The notes beneath the pieces are model-generated. The model made no database searches. It saw only the letters and a list, made by a program, of their open reading frames with translations, and was not told the DNA's origin. The position numbers and the translations under genes were made by a program. A DNA stretch of 64,000 bases from Olivibacter jilunii (GTDB lineage: Bacteria > Bacteroidota > Bacteroidia > Sphingobacteriales > Sphingobacteriaceae), in the NCBI RefSeq assembly GCF_900607235.1, contig NZ_LR027849.1, positions 682,001-746,000 of the forward strand, written 5' to 3'. Positions 61,331-64,000 of the stretch are shown here, in pieces (the first letter of the stretch is position 1; each line of letters begins with the position of its first letter).

Positions 61331-62440
61331 ATGAAGCAGCTGTTAGTTTTTATTAGGAAAGAATTTTACCACGTCTTTAGAGATCGCCGGACCCTGTTGA
61401 TCATGTTCGGCTTACCCATTGTACAGATCATTTTATTTGGGTTCGCTCTATCGAGTGAGGTGAAGAATATTCGGATGATAGTGGCTGATTATGCGAAAGA
61501 TTTTCAAAGCCAAAGATTAATTGAAAAAATTAAGACATCAGATTATTTCGTTGTAGAGCAGGCAAATGTTCATTATAAACAGATTGAGGATGCGTTTAAA
61601 AAAGGAGACATAAAGGCCGCTCTTATTATTCCGTCTAATTTTAGCAGCGATCAACTGCATCTTGGCCAGTCACCGGTACAGCTTATTACCGACGGTTCTG
61701 ATCCTAATATTTCGAAAACCGTGACAAATTATTTGACGTCAATTTTTATGGATTTTGGGCGTGAATTTAACACACCATCGATCAATCCGTTGTTTTTACA
61801 AATACAACCGGAATTGAGAATGCTTTACAATGAAGAGGGGAATGGTTCCCTGAATTTTATTCCAGGGGTTATGGCGTTAATTTTGATGATTGTATGCACT
61901 GCTTTAACATCTGTTTCAGTTGTTAAAGAAAAGGAGATGGTAACCATGGAAATACTACTCGTATCTCCCTTTAAGCCCGTTTTCGTACTTATTGCAAAGG
62001 CAATTCCTTATTTATTGCTTTCGCTTGCAAATTTTACGTTGATTTTGTTGTTAACCGCCTTTGCTCTTGATGTCGAAATTCGAGGAAGCATCTTGTTGCT
62101 CTATTTTGAGAGTACGTTATTTATTGTTACTTGTCTTTCTTTAGGGTTACTAATATCAAATATAACCAATTCGCAGCAAACAGCTCTGTTAATATCGCTT
62201 ATGGGAATGATGTTGCCAACCTTGATTTTCACCGGTTTTATTATGCCATTGGAAAATATGCCTGGCTTTTTTCAAGTGCTCTCTCATATTGTTCCGTCCA
62301 GATGGTATTATCTTGCAGTTAAATCGGTTATGTTAAAGGGCTTGGGTTTGACCTATGTTTGGAAGGAGACACTGGTTCTGACTTTGATGACAATTATACT
62401 GCTCAGTTTAGCCTTGAGACGTTTTAAAGTAAGACTTTAA
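61331..62440 (+). CDS. ABC-2 exporter permease 1 (YbhS-like)
   Basis: 369 residues. N-terminal helix, a large periplasmic loop (about 40-175), then five membrane helices. FIPGVMALILMI, VKEKEMVTMEILLVSP and PTLIFTGFIMPLENMP are ABC2_membrane family blocks. Partner of the next gene. Confidence 0.9.
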   Translation: MKQLLVFIRKEFYHVFRDRRTLLIMFGLPIVQIILFGFALSSEVKNIRMIVADYAKDFQSQRLIEKIKTSDYFVVEQANVHYKQIEDAFKKGDIKAALIIPSNFSSDQLHLGQSPVQLITDGSDPNISKTVTNYLTSIFMDFGREFNTPSINPLFLQIQPELRMLYNEEGNGSLNFIPGVMALILMIVCTALTSVSVVKEKEMVTMEILLVSPFKPVFVLIAKAIPYLLLSLANFTLILLLTAFALDVEIRGSILLLYFESTLFIVTCLSLGLLISNITNSQQTALLISLMGMMLPTLIFTGFIMPLENMPGFFQVLSHIVPSRWYYLAVKSVMLKGLGLTYVWKETLVLTLMTIILLSLALRRFKVRL

Positions 62441-62468
62441 TAGTTTTCTAAACAATACGGCGCTAAAG

Positions 62469-63575
62469 ATGAAAATTTTAAGATTTATATTGCAAAAGGA
62501 GTTTCGTCAAATATTTCGGGATAAGTCTATCTTGGCTATGATGTTCGCTATGCCGATCGTTCAATTGGTTGTTTTACCGCTAGCCATGGACTTTAATGTA
62601 AAGCACATTAATCTTTCTGTTGTTGATAAGGACCACAGTTCTTTTTCACAGCGCCTAATTCACAAAATTTACGCTTCAGGGTATTTCATTCCTATTAGTT
62701 CTAACACCAGTTATAACGGTGCCATTCATCATATTGAAAAGGAAGAAGCGGACATAATTTTGGAAATCCCGCTAAATTTTGAACGAAATCTGATAAGAGA
62801 GGGGAAGCAGCGGGTAGGAGTTTATGCTGACGCTATTAACGGGACAAAATCAGGCATTGGTACAGCCTACTTGAATCGGATTATTTCAGATTTCAGTTCA
62901 GAATTGGAATGGAACGCGGAATCGAGGCCAAGGGGAAGTATTGAAATTCTACAAAGAAGCTGGTATAATCCCTTGGAGGCCTATAAATTTAATGTTGTTC
63001 CAGCGGTGTTGGTATTGCTGCTAACATTAATAGGTGGTTTTATGACTGCATTAAATATTGTAAAGGAAAAAGAAATTGGTACGATTGAGCAAATCAATGT
63101 AAGCCCGATTAAAAAGTGGCAGTTTATATTAGGTAAAATGATCCCGTTCTGGGTAATAGGGATTATTATTTTCACCTTAGGATTGATGATTTGTTTTTTT
63201 GTTTATGGAATTGCCTTACAAGGAAGTTTGTGGCTTTTATACTTATTTGCGGCCGTTTATTTGGTGGCCGTGTTGGGTTTCGGCTTGCTTATTTCTACCT
63301 ACAGCGATAATCAGGTGCAAGCCATGTTTATAGCCTTCTTTTTTATGATGATCTTTATGCTCATGAGCGGCTTTTTTACGTCTACCGATAGCATGCCGCG
63401 GTGGGCTCGAACCTTATCTGATCTAACGCCGGTAACTCACTTCGTAAAAGTAGTAAGAATGATTGTCTTAAAAGGCAGCGACTTTAGTGACGTACAATTG
63501 GAATTTTTATATTTAATTGTTTTTGCAATCATATTAAACGTCTGGGCCATTTGGAATTATCGGAAAACGAGCTAA
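62469..63575 (+). CDS. ABC-2 exporter permease 2 (YbhR-like)
   Basis: 368 residues, same layout as permease 1: an N-terminal helix, a large extracytoplasmic loop and a C-terminal five-helix bundle with VVPAVLVLLLTLIGG, VKEKEIGTIEQINVSP and MSGFFTSTDSMPRW. It forms a heterodimer with permease 1. Last gene of the exporter operon; convergent with the DUF4349 gene. Confidence 0.9.
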   Translation: MKILRFILQKEFRQIFRDKSILAMMFAMPIVQLVVLPLAMDFNVKHINLSVVDKDHSSFSQRLIHKIYASGYFIPISSNTSYNGAIHHIEKEEADIILEIPLNFERNLIREGKQRVGVYADAINGTKSGIGTAYLNRIISDFSSELEWNAESRPRGSIEILQRSWYNPLEAYKFNVVPAVLVLLLTLIGGFMTALNIVKEKEIGTIEQINVSPIKKWQFILGKMIPFWVIGIIIFTLGLMICFFVYGIALQGSLWLLYLFAAVYLVAVLGFGLLISTYSDNQVQAMFIAFFFMMIFMLMSGFFTSTDSMPRWARTLSDLTPVTHFVKVVRMIVLKGSDFSDVQLEFLYLIVFAIILNVWAIWNYRKTS

Positions 63576-63596
63576 TCGTTCGAATTACCAGCTTGT

Positions 63597-64000
63597 TTAA
63601 TTCGTTGATGCGTCCATTCGTTGTCTTGTTTTACGTTTGCGCCACCAACGTCGAGCAAAAAACATGGCTATTACTATCAGCAATAAAAATGGCCAAATAT
63701 TAATGAGGCCTACCGTAAACCATACGAAGTTTTGCCAACCGTTGGAAAGTCCCTGTTCGAACTTTTGACCAAAAGCAATTTGCTTAGGAGCAGCTTTATA
63801 ATAAGTAATCGACAAGGTAGAATAAGTCGATTGATTCGCCAGATATCGTAAACGCCCTTCAACCGATTCGATTTCGGCGCGAACTTCTGCTAATTGCTTT
63901 TCGATTTCGAGAATTTCAGTAACCTTAGCTGCAAGTTGGAGTAATGTGCGATAGCGTTGTTCCAGCTCTTTTTTTGTTTTTAACCTAGCCTGTATATCAA
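63597..64000 (-). CDS. DUF4349 domain-containing protein (5' end beyond the window)
   Basis: Partial, at least 133 residues; the frame stays open to the right edge. A coiled-coil segment (LEQRYRTLL... EIEKQLAEVRAEIESVEGRL) is followed by a beta-hairpin STYSTLSITYYKAA, one membrane helix (NIWPFLLLIVIAMFF) and a basic C-terminus. This is the typical end of DUF4349 membrane proteins. Role unknown. Confidence 0.85.
   Translation of the reverse strand, partial: DIQARLKTKKELEQRYRTLLQLAAKVTEILEIEKQLAEVRAEIESVEGRLRYLANQSTYSTLSITYYKAAPKQIAFGQKFEQGLSNGWQNFVWFTVGLINIWPFLLLIVIAMFFARRWWRKRKTRQRMDASTN

Overview
The window comes from a Bacteroidota chromosome, most likely a member of the Sphingobacteriaceae. 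The basis is lipoproteins with Cys-Ser-Asp-rich starts, TAnnTTTG-type -7 promoter elements in front of many genes, a TPR-type sensor kinase with a NarL-type regulator, FucP-type sugar transport, and double-glycine leader peptides of the Bacteroidota style. No rRNA, tRNA, CRISPR array, transposase or phage structural gene was seen.

Layout. Positions 1-6.6 kb look like accessory DNA: a CxxCPW protein, a CoiA-like nuclease, a calcineurin-like phosphatase, an orphan double-glycine peptide, a HipBA toxin-antitoxin operon with two large operators, and a decayed fragment of hipA. 6.6-13.4 kb holds two lipoproteins, MiaE, a tandem repeat tract, an ArsR-Old Yellow Enzyme pair, the cysteine synthesis pair CysE-CysM, and DoxX. 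13.4-21.6 kb is an alpha-2-macroglobulin / penicillin-binding protein 1C pair. 21.7-25.9 kb has a two-component system, a probable small RNA and two proteins of unknown role. 25.9-30.7 kb is a minus-strand cluster (N-formylglutamate amidohydrolase-like, QEGLA-motif metalloprotein, GshB-like ATP-grasp, ferredoxin reductase). 30.8-47 kb is mostly housekeeping: NagA, PepSY protein, acyl-ACP desaturase, phosphodiesterase, YeeZ-like protein, radical SAM, FucP-like transporter, VOC protein, DUF763-endonuclease V, UPF0145, DinB, patatin. 47-52.8 kb is an acyltransferase followed by a peptide secretion locus (C39-peptidase ABC exporter, HlyD adaptor, two paralogous double-glycine peptides). 53-56.4 kb holds an ATP-cone/nuclease fusion, a cold-shock-domain fusion, an orphan ExbD and a YdeI-like protein. 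56.5-63.6 kb is a TetR-controlled YbhGFSR-like multidrug exporter with its own TolC. A DUF4349 protein runs off the right edge.

The best candidates for undescribed biology are these. (1) The peptide secretion locus at 48.3-52.8 kb has two near-duplicate peptide genes, each with its own promoter, a palindrome at the start site and its own terminator. (2) Two short promoter-terminator units, at 13.2 and 24.5 kb, carry the same box (ACCTG-AAAA-CAGGT type) exactly 24 nt upstream of TAnnTTTG; a third promoter-terminator unit at 44.7 kb lacks the box. (3) A dispersed compound repeat combines simple GTTGAGTAGTTAAGTG-type tracts with a conserved element of about 40 bp. (4) HipBA has two matching operators and a nearby hipA relic.

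All functional names are from reading motifs by eye; no database search was possible.
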